Positions 27,384 through 37,070 of a stretch of DNA of 64,000 bases are shown here, piece after piece. Position 1 is the stretch's first letter. The number at the start of each line of letters is the position of its first letter. The position numbers and the translations under genes are program-made. The stretch comes from Corynebacterium sp. NML98-0116 (GTDB lineage Bacteria; Actinomycetota; Actinomycetes; Mycobacteriales; Mycobacteriaceae): contig NZ_CP017639.1 in assembly GCF_001767255.1 (NCBI RefSeq), positions 1,262,875 to 1,326,874 of the forward strand, written 5' to 3'. The notes below the pieces were generated by a model that was given only the letters and a program-made list of their open reading frames with translations, did not search any database and had not been told where the DNA came from.

Positions 27384-28817
27384 ATGCCGATGTCATACAT
27401 TGCCGAACAGATTTGGCGCTGGTTCGCGGAGACGGGGATCAACCTCGCTCTCCTGCTCACACTCGCATTTTTAGTGCCACGAGCTGGCCGTTTCCTGAAC
27501 CGTCACGCTGAGCGGCAGGTCAAAGAGTCTGGTGAGACGGACGAATCGAAGGGCCGCCTAGCAATCGTGGGCGTCGGTGTATACATCGCCCAGATGGTTG
27601 CCTACTTCTTGATTTTCGTCTTTGCACTGCAACAACTCGGCTTTTCACTCGCCGGTGCCGCGATCCCCGCAACGGTTGTATCGGCAGCCATCGGTTTTGG
27701 CGCACAGAACATCATCGCGGATTTCCTGGCGGGTTTCTTCATCCTCAGCGAAAAGCAGTTTGGTGTGGGCGACTACGTCGCATTTCAGGGCAACGGGATT
27801 GACGTCTCCGGTGAGGTCATTCAGATTACAATGCGCGCAACTCAAATCCGCACCATCGAGCAATCGACCATCTCTATTCCGAACTCGACGGCACGCATAT
27901 GCATCAACCAATCCAACTACTGGTCCAGCGCGGTCGTCGTCATTCCTGTCCCACTGCTCGGTTCAACGTCTGCGGAAGAAGCGTTGAAGAGGACCCTCGC
28001 CGCGGCGCAGCGTGCGATTGCGCAACCCGACATTGCCGACGCCACCATCGACGAGGTCGAAGTACAACCCGCAGTAGCGGTGAACGCCCCCGCAACTGTC
28101 GGAAGCTCATGGACCGTGGATATGCGCGTGATGGTTCGCACTCAACCATTGATGCAGTGGAAGGTGGAGCGCGCAATCCGCATGGCGATCCTCGACGAGT
28201 TTTGGAACGAGTACGGCGCGGCAACAACATTCGAGGGCGCACTGGTGCAAGGTTTGGAACAACCGACCAGGCACTTTGATGTGCAAACGCCCACAGAGCG
28301 TATTTCAGAGTCCTTTCCTCAGACGCAAAAGCTGCCGGCGACAGACCCAGTGGCCCAAGATCCGGCAGCAGTTGATGACTTGACGCTTACTGATGACGAC
28401 GCACCTGCACCGAAGCGCGTATTCCGCGGAATTATGCGTATGTCCACAGCGTTCCTCCTCGCGGGGTTCGCCATTTTGCTCATTGTCCGCGGCCTCATGT
28501 TGCAACCCGCGGAGGAAAGCAACGCAAATTCCGGTGTTTGGGCGCCACCTGCCCGGCCGGTTGCATCCACGAGCGCCCCCATGCCTGCCACCCAAGAAGA
28601 GATCCCCACGTCCGACGTCACCACTACTATTCCAACAGCCACGCCAACCACCGAAGCAACCACGCCTTCATCCACAACGACCGAGTCGGAATCATCTGAT
28701 TGGACGTCCGAAACATCCACATACGAACGACCGGAACCGGCAGCCACGCCAGCTACTCAGGAAGAGACGGCGACGGACGAAGTGGACGTCGATAAGGAGC
28801 AACTCCCGCAGCCGTAA
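27384..28817 (+). CDS. mscCG: MscS-family mechanosensitive channel / glutamate exporter, MscCG type
   Basis: Membrane channel that opens under tension and in C. glutamicum exports glutamate. It has 477 aa. Three N-terminal membrane segments (about 16-34, 58-84, 87-120); the third is the Gly/Ala-rich pore helix with IGFGAQNIIADFLAGFFIL, then the beta domain (VGDYVAFQGNGIDVSGEV, SIPNSTARICINQSNYWS). A long C-terminal extension carries a fourth membrane segment (about 352-372) and a Thr/Pro/Glu-rich outer tail; this extra helix is the MscCG hallmark. The neighbouring ilvB matches cg1434/cg1435 order. The tail is shorter than the 533-aa C. glutamicum protein I recall. Confidence 0.9.
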   Translation: MPMSYIAEQIWRWFAETGINLALLLTLAFLVPRAGRFLNRHAERQVKESGETDESKGRLAIVGVGVYIAQMVAYFLIFVFALQQLGFSLAGAAIPATVVSAAIGFGAQNIIADFLAGFFILSEKQFGVGDYVAFQGNGIDVSGEVIQITMRATQIRTIEQSTISIPNSTARICINQSNYWSSAVVVIPVPLLGSTSAEEALKRTLAAAQRAIAQPDIADATIDEVEVQPAVAVNAPATVGSSWTVDMRVMVRTQPLMQWKVERAIRMAILDEFWNEYGAATTFEGALVQGLEQPTRHFDVQTPTERISESFPQTQKLPATDPVAQDPAAVDDLTLTDDDAPAPKRVFRGIMRMSTAFLLAGFAILLIVRGLMLQPAEESNANSGVWAPPARPVASTSAPMPATQEEIPTSDVTTTIPTATPTTEATTPSSTTTESESSDWTSETSTYERPEPAATPATQEETATDEVDVDKEQLPQP

Positions 28818-28827
28818 CAAGATTGGC

Positions 28828-28833
28828 TAGCAT
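28828..28833 (+). promoter_or_regulatory. -10 box of the PH-domain protein gene
   Basis: TAGCAT, 7 nt before the ATG at 28841. Confidence 0.45.
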
Positions 28834-28840
28834 AACTTGC

Positions 28841-29368
28841 ATGACTGACTCGCCCACCACCTTTCGCCCTAGCAAACAACACGTCATTGCGGTTGTCCTC
28901 ATGACAGGCATCGCGTTGATCGGAATTTCCTGGGCTCCGCTCCTTCTTGGCTGGCTGCTGATCATTCCGCTCGCGTGGTTGCTCTGGATCTTCACCGCCT
29001 CCACCACGATCAGCGAACGCGGCATTGCTCTGCGGTACATGGTGAAGCCAAACGTGACCATCGCCTGGTCTGACCTGGCGGGAATTGCATTTCAGGGTGC
29101 GAAGGCGAAGGCCACAACTCTTGACGGAGCATCGCACACCATGCCCGGTGTGACCTTTAATATGCTACCGGAACTTGCAGAAGCTTCCCGGGGCCGAATC
29201 ACGGACGTCATCACGCAGGCGCAGGAAGCCGCCGACGGAAAATATGAAATCATCAACAAAGACGGCAATAAAGTATTAATGTCGCGAGAAGCCTACGACG
29301 AATACGTCAAGGCACACCCTGATCTGCCCGGGCCACGGCCCGAGCCCGCGCCACGTACAAAGGAGTAA
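28841..29368 (+). CDS. Membrane protein with bacterial PH-like domain
   Basis: Unknown function, 175 aa. Two close hydrophobic segments at about 16-33 and 35-51 form a hairpin, followed by a PH-like beta domain (STTISERGIALRYMVKPNVTIAWSDL, typical of actinobacterial PH proteins). A helix and a charged, proline-rich C-terminus (PGPRPEPAPRTKE) end the protein. The gene lies 3 nt before ilvD, whose ribosome site AAGGAG is inside its last codons; the same gene order with mscCG and ilvD exists in C. glutamicum. Confidence 0.8.
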   Translation: MTDSPTTFRPSKQHVIAVVLMTGIALIGISWAPLLLGWLLIIPLAWLLWIFTASTTISERGIALRYMVKPNVTIAWSDLAGIAFQGAKAKATTLDGASHTMPGVTFNMLPELAEASRGRITDVITQAQEAADGKYEIINKDGNKVLMSREAYDEYVKAHPDLPGPRPEPAPRTKE

Positions 29369-29371
29369 GCC

Positions 29372-31210
29372 GTGATCCCTCTCCGCTCACGAGTCACAAC
29401 CATTGGCCGCCAAGCTGCAGGCGCACGTGCACTATGGCGAGCAACCGGTACAGAAGAAAATGAGTTCGGCAAGCCGATTGTTGCCATCGTCAACTCATAC
29501 ACGCAGTTCGTTCCTGGCCACGTGCACCTCAAAGAGGTAGGGGAAATTGTTGCGGAAGCTGTACGCGCCGCCGGCGGTGTGCCGAAAGAATTCAACACCA
29601 TCGCCGTCGACGACGGTATCGCCATGGGCCATTCCGGCATGCTCTACTCCCTGCCCAGCCGCGAGATCATCGCGGATTCGGTGGAGTACATGGTCAACGC
29701 CCACACCGTCGACGCAATGGTATGCATCTCCAACTGTGACAAGATCACACCGGGCATGCTGAATGCTTCACTGCGGCTTAACATCCCTACGGTTTTCGTC
29801 TCCGGCGGCCCGATGGAATCAGGCAAGCCAATTAACGTTGGTGGCGTCGAAAAGCCAGCCTCCGACCTTGTTGACGCCATCGCGCTTTCCGCAAACGATG
29901 CTGTCTCCGATAACGAACTCGATGCCATCGTCGAAGGCGCCTGCCCTACCTGTGGATCGTGCTCCGGCATGTTCACCGCTAACTCCATGAACTGCCTTAC
30001 CGAAGCGCTCGGCCTTTCACTCCCTGGCAACGGCACCACCCTGGCCACGCACACAGCGCGCCGTGAGCTGTTCGAAAAAGCTGGCGCCACCATCGTTGAC
30101 CTGTGCAACCGCTACTACGGAGAAGGCGACACCTCAGTATTGCCGCGCGAGATCGCAACCGTGCACGCGTTCCGCAACGCAATGGCCCTCGACATGGCCA
30201 TGGGTGGATCGACGAACACGATTCTGCACATCCTTGCGGCCGCGCAAGAGGGCGAGGTGAACTTCTCACTCGCGGATATCGACGACCTGTCCCACCACAT
30301 CCCGTGCCTGTCAAAGGTTGCTCCAAACGGCACAGCCCACGTCGAAGATGTCCACCGCGCCGGAGGCATCCCAGCAATTCTCGGCGAGCTCCACCGCGGC
30401 GGACTGCTACACGAGGACGTGCACTCAATTGTCTACGACTCCCTCCACGAGTGGCTCAAGGACTGGGATATCCGTGGCACCGGCGTATGTGAAGAAGCCA
30501 TCGAACTCTTCCACGCCGCGCCGGGTGGCAAGCGAACCACGCAGGCATGCTCGCAGTCAGCGCGGTGGCCGAGCCTGGATACCGATGCCATCCGTGGCGT
30601 GATCCACGATGTCGACCACCCGTTTACTTCTGACGGCGGCTTGGTCGTCCTGCGTGGCAACCTTGCTCCGGACGGCGCGATCCTCAAAACTGCAGGTGTT
30701 GAAGAAGGTCTCTGGGAGTTCTCGGGACCGGCGCATGTTGTGGACTCGCAAGAGCAGGCGGTGTCGATGATCTTGGCACACGAAGTACTTGAGGGTGAGG
30801 TTGTCGTGATCCGCTACGAAGGACCCGCGGGTGGGCCAGGCATGCAGGAGATGCTTCACCCCACTTCCTTCTTGAAGGGTGCCGGACTGGGCACGAAGTG
30901 CGCCCTGATTACCGACGGCCGATTCTCCGGCGGCACGTCAGGACTTTCCATCGGACACATCTCACCCGAGGCTGCCCACGGTGGCCTCATCGGCCTGATC
31001 GAAAACGGCGATACCGTTTCGATCTCAGTGTCTCGGCGCGAGCTCACCCTCGATGTCGACGAAGACGTCCTGGAAAAGCGCCGTGAAGCAATGGAAGCCT
31101 CCGAGCACCCGTGGACACCAAATCGTGTCCGCGAAGTGTCGAAGGCTCTCAAGGTGTACGCAAAGATGGCAACGTCCGCCGACAAGGGCGCCGTCCGCCA
31201 GCTCGACTAG
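29372..31210 (+). CDS. ilvD: Dihydroxy-acid dehydratase
   Basis: Fe-S enzyme making 2-keto acids in valine and isoleucine synthesis, 612 aa. The motifs [33 protein letters not shown] (cluster cysteines) and [19 protein letters not shown] are complete. GTG start, translationally coupled to the PH-domain gene. It is encoded on the opposite strand to ilvBNC, about 4 kb away, so is not under the same attenuator. Confidence 0.97.
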   Translation: MIPLRSRVTTIGRQAAGARALWRATGTEENEFGKPIVAIVNSYTQFVPGHVHLKEVGEIVAEAVRAAGGVPKEFNTIAVDDGIAMGHSGMLYSLPSREIIADSVEYMVNAHTVDAMVCISNCDKITPGMLNASLRLNIPTVFVSGGPMESGKPINVGGVEKPASDLVDAIALSANDAVSDNELDAIVEGACPTCGSCSGMFTANSMNCLTEALGLSLPGNGTTLATHTARRELFEKAGATIVDLCNRYYGEGDTSVLPREIATVHAFRNAMALDMAMGGSTNTILHILAAAQEGEVNFSLADIDDLSHHIPCLSKVAPNGTAHVEDVHRAGGIPAILGELHRGGLLHEDVHSIVYDSLHEWLKDWDIRGTGVCEEAIELFHAAPGGKRTTQACSQSARWPSLDTDAIRGVIHDVDHPFTSDGGLVVLRGNLAPDGAILKTAGVEEGLWEFSGPAHVVDSQEQAVSMILAHEVLEGEVVVIRYEGPAGGPGMQEMLHPTSFLKGAGLGTKCALITDGRFSGGTSGLSIGHISPEAAHGGLIGLIENGDTVSISVSRRELTLDVDEDVLEKRREAMEASEHPWTPNRVREVSKALKVYAKMATSADKGAVRQLD

Positions 31211-31223
31211 CGGGCAGTCGTGG

Positions 31224-32039
31224 TTAGGCGAGCGGGTTTACCCCGGCGCCGAACCACCACAACGCACCAGCTGCGGCTAACCCAAGGACTGCGAAAATCC
31301 AGGAGCTTGCCAGTGGTCGGCGCGCCCACGAGCGGGTCGCGTCGACGCCGTACAGGCCAGGGCCAGCAAACTGCAGCGCGAGCACCACACCGAAAAGCAC
31401 TGCTGCCAAGACTGTTGCTGGTTCCCACTCGAACACGTTCAGGCCAACTCCGCTCACAACAATGCTGTGTAAAACGGCAAAGCCAGTAACTGCGATGCCC
31501 ACCATCGCTGCAACTGGCGTCAACAGCCCTAGCAGCAAGAAGACACCTGCGGCGAGCTGCAACGTCGGCAGGATGATAGCCAGGCCGTCGGTAAATGCGT
31601 AGCCCTGCGCAGCAAATTCTGCTTCCAGCCCACCGATACCAGCCGAATCGCCTAGACGGAAGAACACCGCAATCGCTTGCAGGATGAGCGCGAGCCCGAT
31701 GGTAAGGCGCGCAATCAGCAAGCCAAAGTCGAGCGTACCGCGCTTTGCGTGCTCAACCTTCTCCTCTTCCAGGTCAGAGTCAGCGGCAACATCTGGTTGC
31801 GCATAGGTCGTCGGCACCGAATCGAGCGTGTTGTTGGCAACAACCGTTTCGGTCGCCGGTGTGGCATCGAAGCCGCCCGGAGCGTCGGCGTTTGGAAACA
31901 CCTCAGTGGGAGCAGCCTTCCCCGTCATCGAATAGATTCCCTGAGCCGAGTCGCCTCGAGCCGATCCCTGAAACTCAGGAATGCCTTCGAGTCCACTTAC
32001 ATCCTCGGGTGTAGCATCGCGCAAGTTTTTATCAGTCAT
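31224..32039 (-). CDS. DoxX-family membrane protein with long N-terminal extension
   Basis: 271 aa. The first 100 residues are polar and Pro/Thr/Asp-rich without a signal peptide, ending in an acidic patch (SDLEEEKVEHAKRG). A DoxX-type domain with four or five membrane segments follows (LLIARLTIGLALILQAIAVF, then GLAIILPTLQLAAGVFLLLG, and others). DoxX proteins are linked to quinone or thiol redox systems, but the substrate here is unknown. The ATG at 32039 follows a -10 box; codons upstream are not needed. The divergent MarR gene may regulate it. Confidence 0.8.
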   Translation of the reverse strand: MTDKNLRDATPEDVSGLEGIPEFQGSARGDSAQGIYSMTGKAAPTEVFPNADAPGGFDATPATETVVANNTLDSVPTTYAQPDVAADSDLEEEKVEHAKRGTLDFGLLIARLTIGLALILQAIAVFFRLGDSAGIGGLEAEFAAQGYAFTDGLAIILPTLQLAAGVFLLLGLLTPVAAMVGIAVTGFAVLHSIVVSGVGLNVFEWEPATVLAAVLFGVVLALQFAGPGLYGVDATRSWARRPLASSWIFAVLGLAAAGALWWFGAGVNPLA

Positions 32040-32046
32040 GCCTAGC

Positions 32047-32052
32047 AATCTA
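32047..32052 (-). promoter_or_regulatory. -10 box of the DoxX gene
   Basis: TAGATT on the minus strand, 7 nt before the ATG at 32039. Confidence 0.45.
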
Positions 32053-32190
32053 GAACAAATCTGCCCGATTACGAGGCTGTACGTCGGCGCGCCACAAAAC
32101 TTCTTGCGCTAAGAGACGCCACCTTCGTTCAAACGTAGCCCCGGAAGCTGGGACTCTGAACAAAATTAGGTTGAAATCTGTTGTAGTTAC

Positions 32191-32196
32191 TAACAT
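32191..32196 (+). promoter_or_regulatory. -10 box of the MarR gene
   Basis: TAACAT, 8 nt before the ATG at 32205. It is immediately preceded by the 9-bp palindrome TAGTTACTA, a possible autoregulatory site. Confidence 0.45.
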
Positions 32197-32204
32197 CTCA
32201 TCAC

Positions 32205-32666
32205 ATGCATCGATTCAGTTGGCTTGATGAACACGACACTGAAATTTGGCTCACTATGTGGGCAATGATCTCGTGGATCCCTGCCCGCCTTGACGAAGCA
32301 CTCAAGGCCAATGAAAGCATGAATCTGTCTGACTACCTTGCACTGGTAGAGATCGCACAAGCTGACGATCAGAAGATCACGATGAGCCAACTCGCGAAGG
32401 CAACACAGATGTCTGCATCACGCTTGTCCCATATCGTCGCACGTTTGGAGAGACGTGGGCTCGTGGCGCGAAGCCAAGACTCGACGGACCGCCGCACCAA
32501 CATCGCCACGCTCACCAAAGACGGCGTCGAATTCATCGTGCGGTCCACGCCCGGTTACCTTCAGAAGCTCCGCGAGCTCGTATTCGATTCCATTACGCCG
32601 GAAGAGGCCGACCAACTCAACCGAATCATGAAGAAGATCGTCGCCAAGGCAGGACCAGACCATTAG
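32205..32666 (+). CDS. MarR-family transcriptional regulator
   Basis: Dimeric winged-helix regulator, 153 aa. The recognition region is KITMSQLAKATQMSASRLSHIVARLE (residues about 65-90), then the wing RRGLVARSQDSTDRRTNIATLT, the DxRxx signature of MarR proteins. N-terminal and C-terminal helices form the dimer interface. There is no Cys pair suggesting redox sensing. Targets are probably itself and the divergent DoxX gene 165 bp away. Confidence 0.88.
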   Translation: MHRFSWLDEHDTEIWLTMWAMISWIPARLDEALKANESMNLSDYLALVEIAQADDQKITMSQLAKATQMSASRLSHIVARLERRGLVARSQDSTDRRTNIATLTKDGVEFIVRSTPGYLQKLRELVFDSITPEEADQLNRIMKKIVAKAGPDH

Positions 32667-33015
32667 GGCACGAGCCTAGCCAAGGTAACAGTTCCGTAAC
32701 GCTTTGGCGTGCATCTCACTCTTTTTGACGCCAGCTTCTCCCTCCACACGTCCCCGCACCTCCCCCGTCTGACCACCTGGCAACTTCTCCCTTACTACCA
32801 GGCGGTTTATTCGATAGTCACGACCCACGCCCACCACGGCCGAACGCTTATCAGCGCCACTCCCCAGAGCCTTTAACACTACTGTTCCGTCCGTTTTATG
32901 GTGTGCGCTGGAGAAATGCCTTTGATACCATCAACTCCCGTTCGGTGGACGTTGCAATAACGCCACCGCTAAGTTTTTATTTCGATTTCTACATATTCAA
33001 TAGGGATAAAGTTTT
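32667..33015 (+). promoter_or_regulatory. 349-bp gene-free region with a transporter leader
   Basis: No credible gene; the one open frame on the minus strand (67 codons) lacks a start context. Near the end the plus strand offers a 7-bp helix between ATGGTGT (about 32899) and ATACCAT with a G-T pair, and then the terminator-like hairpin at 32943-32981. The arrangement (helix, terminator, ribosome site, membrane transporter gene) is that of a regulated leader, but it fits no riboswitch class I can name. Confidence 0.4.
32943..32981 (+). terminator. Terminator-like hairpin upstream of the YkvI-family gene
   Basis: CGGTGG-A-CGTT (32943-32953) pairs with AACGCCACCG (32959-32968) around a GCAAT loop, one bulged A. 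GTTTTTATTT follows. It could end the MarR transcript (277 nt downstream of that stop) or be an attenuator for the next gene, whose ATG is 35 nt away. Confidence 0.7.
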
Positions 33016-34449
33016 ATGCGTAAATCTATCCGTGTGGCGCTCGCGTTCGTAGGGTTGCTCGTCGGAGCTGGCTTCGCATCCGGCCAGGAAGTGATTCAGT
33101 ACTTCCTCGCGTACGGCTACTGGGGCCTTGTCGGCTCGATTGTTGCTGGCATCATTATCGTCGTCGTTGGCTCGACGCTCTTCCAGTTGGGTTCTTTCTA
33201 CCTCGCTGACGACCACAGCGCCGTCTTTAAGAACGTATCAAAGCCACTTGTATCGAAATTTATGGACGTCGCCACGATGTTCACCCTTTTTGCGATCGGC
33301 TTCGTCATGGTCGCCGGTGCAGGCTCGAACCTTGACCAACAGTTCGGGCTCCCAACTTGGGTGGGCGCGGCCATCATGACCGTCCTGCTTGTCCTTTCGG
33401 GGTTCCTGGACGTCGACAAGCTCACGAACGTCATTTCCATCATCACGCCATTTCTTATCGTCGCGGTGATCGTGGCGCTGATGATCACGCTGGTGAACAT
33501 GCCAGACAACATCAGCCAGATCAACGAGCTCTCCATGCAGAACGCACCTGCTACAGGTGTGGGCAACAACTGGTTGCTCTCCGCTGTCAACTACGCAACG
33601 CTTTGCATCATCATGGCTGTTTCGATGATCCTCGTCATTGCAGGCTCGCAGCTCAACCCTCGCGAAGCCGGCATTGGCGGATTGCTTGGCGGGTTCATCT
33701 TTGCAACCCTACTGGTCATCCTGAATTTCATCATTTTCATGAACATGGAAGGCGTCTACGGCGCCGACTTCCCACTGCTCATGGTGTTTGACAACATGCA
33801 CCCAGCGGTCGGCTTCGTCGTCTCGCTGCTGATTTACTTGATGATCTACAACACCGCGGTAGGCATGTTCTACGCCATGGCGCGGCGTCTCGCTCATGGC
33901 CGTCAGGAAAAGTTCCGACTGATCTACTTCATCGTGGTCGGCATTGGCTTCGCGCTGTCTTTCATCGGTTTCTCGGCCCTCGTTGGTTGGGTCTACCCTG
34001 TCGTTGGCTATCTCGGACTTGTGCTCTCGATCGTTATGATTATTTCCTGGTTCAAGGATCGTGGACGTATCGCGGCAGAGACCAAACGACGTGAGCGCCT
34101 CGCAGAGCTCGCAGAAACCGCGCTGGACCCAGCAGAAAGCGAACTGTCCGCGAAGGAGCGCGAAGAGGTCGAAGACCTGGTCACCGAGTCTCACGTTGGT
34201 GACACACACCTGTGGCAATCCGTCCAGGAGGAAGTCGCTGCGGATCTCCACGCTGATCCAGAGAATGAGTTCTCGCTCGACGACGCACCGGCACTCGACC
34301 CCGACTCCGAGGAGTACGACGGTGCACCTGGTGACGCCGACTCACACGACGACCCAATCGACTGGGAGGCCTACTCAGAGATGTACGAAACTGGCACGTT
34401 CCCAGCCGTCACCGACGAGGACGTCAAGAACGCATCGAAGGGCAAATAG
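33016..34449 (+). CDS. YkvI-family membrane transporter with acidic cytoplasmic tail
   Basis: Predicted secondary transporter, 477 aa, substrate unknown. It starts IRVALAFVGLLVGAGFASGQEVIQYF, the conserved N-terminus of this APC-like family with the unwound GAGFASGQE, and has about ten membrane segments up to residue 350. Residues 350-477 form a charged, mostly acidic tail with no hydrophobic stretch (KRRERLAELAETALDP, EEVEDLVTESH, then many Asp/Glu). AGGGAT lies 12 nt before the ATG. A strong terminator follows. The tail is unusual for the family and may be a regulatory or docking element. Confidence 0.8.
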   Translation: MRKSIRVALAFVGLLVGAGFASGQEVIQYFLAYGYWGLVGSIVAGIIIVVVGSTLFQLGSFYLADDHSAVFKNVSKPLVSKFMDVATMFTLFAIGFVMVAGAGSNLDQQFGLPTWVGAAIMTVLLVLSGFLDVDKLTNVISIITPFLIVAVIVALMITLVNMPDNISQINELSMQNAPATGVGNNWLLSAVNYATLCIIMAVSMILVIAGSQLNPREAGIGGLLGGFIFATLLVILNFIIFMNMEGVYGADFPLLMVFDNMHPAVGFVVSLLIYLMIYNTAVGMFYAMARRLAHGRQEKFRLIYFIVVGIGFALSFIGFSALVGWVYPVVGYLGLVLSIVMIISWFKDRGRIAAETKRRERLAELAETALDPAESELSAKEREEVEDLVTESHVGDTHLWQSVQEEVAADLHADPENEFSLDDAPALDPDSEEYDGAPGDADSHDDPIDWEAYSEMYETGTFPAVTDEDVKNASKGK

Positions 34450-34473
34450 ATCCGTTTCGTTGCAGTACATGGA

Positions 34474-34514
34474 GGAGCCCCCGCACCGGTTCGAATCGGC
34501 GCGGGGGCTCCTTT
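34474..34514 (+). terminator. Terminator after the YkvI-family gene
   Basis: GGAGCCCCCGC (34474-34484) pairs with GCGGGGGCTCC (34501-34511), with an inner CCG/CGG; TTTAT follows on the plus strand. gatB converges from the other side. Confidence 0.88.
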
Positions 34515-34526
34515 ATGCGATGTAGG

Positions 34527-36026
34527 TTAGGACAGCTTCTTCGCGATCAGCTTGTTCACCTGACCAGGATCAGCCTTGCCCTGCGTTGCCTTCATCACGG
34601 CACCGACAATCGCGCCGGTTACCTTCTTGTTGCCGGCTCGGTACTTCTCAACGATGTCCGGGTTGGCAGCCAACGCGTCGTCGACAGCCTTTTCGATAGC
34701 GCCATCATCACGCACGACCTCGAGGCCACGAGCAGCGACAACCTCGTCAACATGGCCCTCGCCAGCAATCACGCCGTCGATAGCCTGGCGACCCAGCTTG
34801 GTCGTCAGCTTGCCTTCTTTCACCAACTCGACCACACGAGCAACGTCCTTTGGCGTCACTCCAACTGCGTCAAGGTCCTTGCCGAGCTCGTTTGCCTTGC
34901 TCTGAATGTACGACACCCACCAAGCACGCGCCTCGTCAGGAGTCGTACCTTCCTCGACTGTATCCACAACCAGATCCAACGCGCCAGCGTTCACCAAATC
35001 GCGGAACTCCTTCTCAGGCAACTTCCATTCTTCCTGGATTCGCGCCCGGCGCACCCACGGAAGCTCCGGAAGCGTCTTGCGGATCTCCTCCACCCACTCA
35101 GGCTTCGCAATTACTGGGGGCAGGTCTGGGTCGTTGAAGTAGCGGTACTCAGAGGCCTCTTCTTTTGGACGCCCCTTCGACGTCGAGCCATCTTTCTCCT
35201 GGTAGTGGCGGGTCTCCTGCACAATCTCTTCGCCGTTGACGAGCGCCTGTGCCTGACGCATCATCTCGAAGCGGACGGCCTGCTCAACCGACTTCAAGGA
35301 GTTGATGTTCTTCGTCTCCGTACGGGTGCCGAACTTCTCCTGACCGATCGGGCGCAGCGAAACGTTCGCATCACAGCGCATCGACCCCTGGTCCATGCGT
35401 GCATCAGAGACACCGAGAGCCTTCACAAGCTCGCGGAGCGCGCCAACGTACGCACGAGCGACCTCGGGAGCACGCTCCCCTGCACCGATAATCGGCTTCG
35501 TCACGATCTCAATGAGCGGAACACCAGCGCGGTTACAGTCAACCAACGAGGCCGTCGCACCCGTGATGCGCCCCGAGGCAGACCCGAGGTGCGTCAGCTT
35601 ACCGGTGTCTTCTTCCATATGCGCGCGCTCGATTTCAACGCGGTACTCAGTACCGTCATCGAGCAGGACATCCAGGTAGCCGTCGTACGCGATCGGCTCG
35701 TCGTACTGCGAAATCTGGTAGTTCTTCGGCTGATCCGGGTAAAAGTAGTTCTTACGCGCGAAGCGCGAGCTTTCCGCAATCTTGCAGTTCAGCGCAAGGC
35801 CGATCTTGATTGCCCACTCAACGCCCTTTGCATTAACGACGGGCAATGCGCCAGGCAACCCAAGCGACACCGGGTCGACGTTGGTGTTTGGCGCCGCACC
35901 GAAGTGGGCTGAAGATGTCGAGAACATCTTGGTCTCGGTTGCTAACTCAACGTGTACCTCCAACCCCATAACCGGGTCGAATTTTTTCAGTACTTCGTCG
36001 TAATCCATCAGGTCGTACGCAGTCAT
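34527..36026 (-). CDS. gatB: Aspartyl/glutamyl-tRNA amidotransferase subunit B
   Basis: GatCAB subunit that phosphorylates and transamidates Glu-tRNA(Gln), and possibly Asp-tRNA(Asn). 499 aa with [30 protein letters not shown], the Zn/Mg cradle region, then [31 protein letters not shown] and a C-terminal YqeY-like tail domain ([19 protein letters not shown]). It is separated from gatCA by about 2 kb with pfkA and a transporter gene between, as in C. glutamicum. Confidence 0.97.
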   Translation of the reverse strand: MTAYDLMDYDEVLKKFDPVMGLEVHVELATETKMFSTSSAHFGAAPNTNVDPVSLGLPGALPVVNAKGVEWAIKIGLALNCKIAESSRFARKNYFYPDQPKNYQISQYDEPIAYDGYLDVLLDDGTEYRVEIERAHMEEDTGKLTHLGSASGRITGATASLVDCNRAGVPLIEIVTKPIIGAGERAPEVARAYVGALRELVKALGVSDARMDQGSMRCDANVSLRPIGQEKFGTRTETKNINSLKSVEQAVRFEMMRQAQALVNGEEIVQETRHYQEKDGSTSKGRPKEEASEYRYFNDPDLPPVIAKPEWVEEIRKTLPELPWVRRARIQEEWKLPEKEFRDLVNAGALDLVVDTVEEGTTPDEARAWWVSYIQSKANELGKDLDAVGVTPKDVARVVELVKEGKLTTKLGRQAIDGVIAGEGHVDEVVAARGLEVVRDDGAIEKAVDDALAANPDIVEKYRAGNKKVTGAIVGAVMKATQGKADPGQVNKLIAKKLS

Positions 36027-36034
36027 AGTGTTCT

Positions 36035-36040
36035 AGTGTA
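36035..36040 (-). promoter_or_regulatory. -10 box of gatB
   Basis: TACACT on the minus strand, 8 nt before the ATG at 36026. Confidence 0.45.
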
Positions 36041-36048
36041 GTGCTCTC

Positions 36049-37053
36049 CTAGTTCTCCGTGTCGCTTGGCGCGCCAATAGCACGTTTCCGCTGGTCTACG
36101 GAGCGACAGATGAACGCAAATACCGCACCGGAGAGGTTGTGCCATACAGAAAACACTGCCGCTGGAAGTGCCGCGACTGGGTTCATGTACTGTGCGGCAA
36201 GTGTGGCGGCTAGGCCGGAGTTCTGCATCCCAACCTCGACAGCCATTGTTCGAGAAGCGGTTTCCGGCTGACGCGTGACCTTTCCAGTCAGGTAGCCCAG
36301 CAGGTACCCCAGGATGTTGTGGATTGCTACACACAGCAGCACCAAGAGACCAGCCTCTGCAAGTTTCTCACGGGAGCCCTGCACGACAATCGCCACGATC
36401 ACCGAGATCGCAATCACAGAGACCCACGGCAGCGCAGGCAAGATGGCGTCAACAAGCTGAGGCAGCACGAGGCGCACGACGAGACCGAGCACGATTGGAA
36501 CGATGACCATCTTGACGATCGACAGCGCCATTGCTGCTGCACTCACTGGCATGTGCTGATCTGCCAGCCACAGAGTCAACAGCGGCGTCATGATTGGTGC
36601 AAGCAGCGTCGATACCGACGTCATAGTGACCGACAAGGCTACGTCACCACGGGAAAGGTAGCTAACGACGTTGGATGACGTCCCGCCTGGTGCGCACCCA
36701 ACCAAGATCACACCTGCCGCGATTTCAGACGGCAGACCGAGCACCACAGTGATAGCTACTGCAATTGCAGGCATGATGACGAACTGCGCAACCACACCGA
36801 TGAGTACCGGGAGCGGACGCGAAAAAACGAGACGAAAATCAACTGGACGCAAGGTAAGCCCCATGCCGAACATCACAATGCCCAGGAGCCACGTAGTCCA
36901 ACCAGAAATTGGGGCGACCGCGCCAGGTGCTGCTGCACCAAGCGCGAAGCCAATCAGTACTAGCACTGGGAAGCCCAGCGTTGCGAGGTATGCAGCGCGG
37001 TCCTGGGCAGTCCCGCTAGATGGTTCTCTTTTCTCACCTACCGAAACAGTCAT
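36049..37053 (-). CDS. Bile acid:sodium symporter (BASS) family transporter
   Basis: Sodium-coupled importer of an organic acid; the actual substrate is unknown since these bacteria make no bile acids (pantothenate, pyruvate and other acids are known for relatives). 334 aa, nine or ten membrane segments. Diagnostic: LGIVMFGMGLTLRPVDF and the Na-site segment GVILVGCAPGGTSSNVVSYLSRGDVALSV (residues about 125-153), then TMAVEVGMQNSGLAATLAAQY. A -10 box lies 7 nt before the ATG. Confidence 0.9.
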   Translation of the reverse strand: MTVSVGEKREPSSGTAQDRAAYLATLGFPVLVLIGFALGAAAPGAVAPISGWTTWLLGIVMFGMGLTLRPVDFRLVFSRPLPVLIGVVAQFVIMPAIAVAITVVLGLPSEIAAGVILVGCAPGGTSSNVVSYLSRGDVALSVTMTSVSTLLAPIMTPLLTLWLADQHMPVSAAAMALSIVKMVIVPIVLGLVVRLVLPQLVDAILPALPWVSVIAISVIVAIVVQGSREKLAEAGLLVLLCVAIHNILGYLLGYLTGKVTRQPETASRTMAVEVGMQNSGLAATLAAQYMNPVAALPAAVFSVWHNLSGAVFAFICRSVDQRKRAIGAPSDTEN

Positions 37054-37060
37054 AGGTCAG

Positions 37061-37066
37061 ACTATA
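37061..37066 (-). promoter_or_regulatory. -10 box of the BASS transporter gene
   Basis: TATAGT on the minus strand, 7 nt before the ATG at 37053. It lies 12 bp from the pfkA terminator hairpin. Confidence 0.5.
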
Positions 37067-37070
37067 GACA

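Noticed and set aside
32676..32879. 67-codon frame on the minus strand between the MarR and YkvI genes
   Set aside because: No ribosome site or -10 at its start, no hydrophobic or family pattern, and it faces the MarR gene end.
32943..32981. Known riboswitch before the YkvI-family gene
   Set aside because: No TPP, SAM, lysine, glycine, FMN or Mg box elements were recognised; kept only as an unassigned leader.
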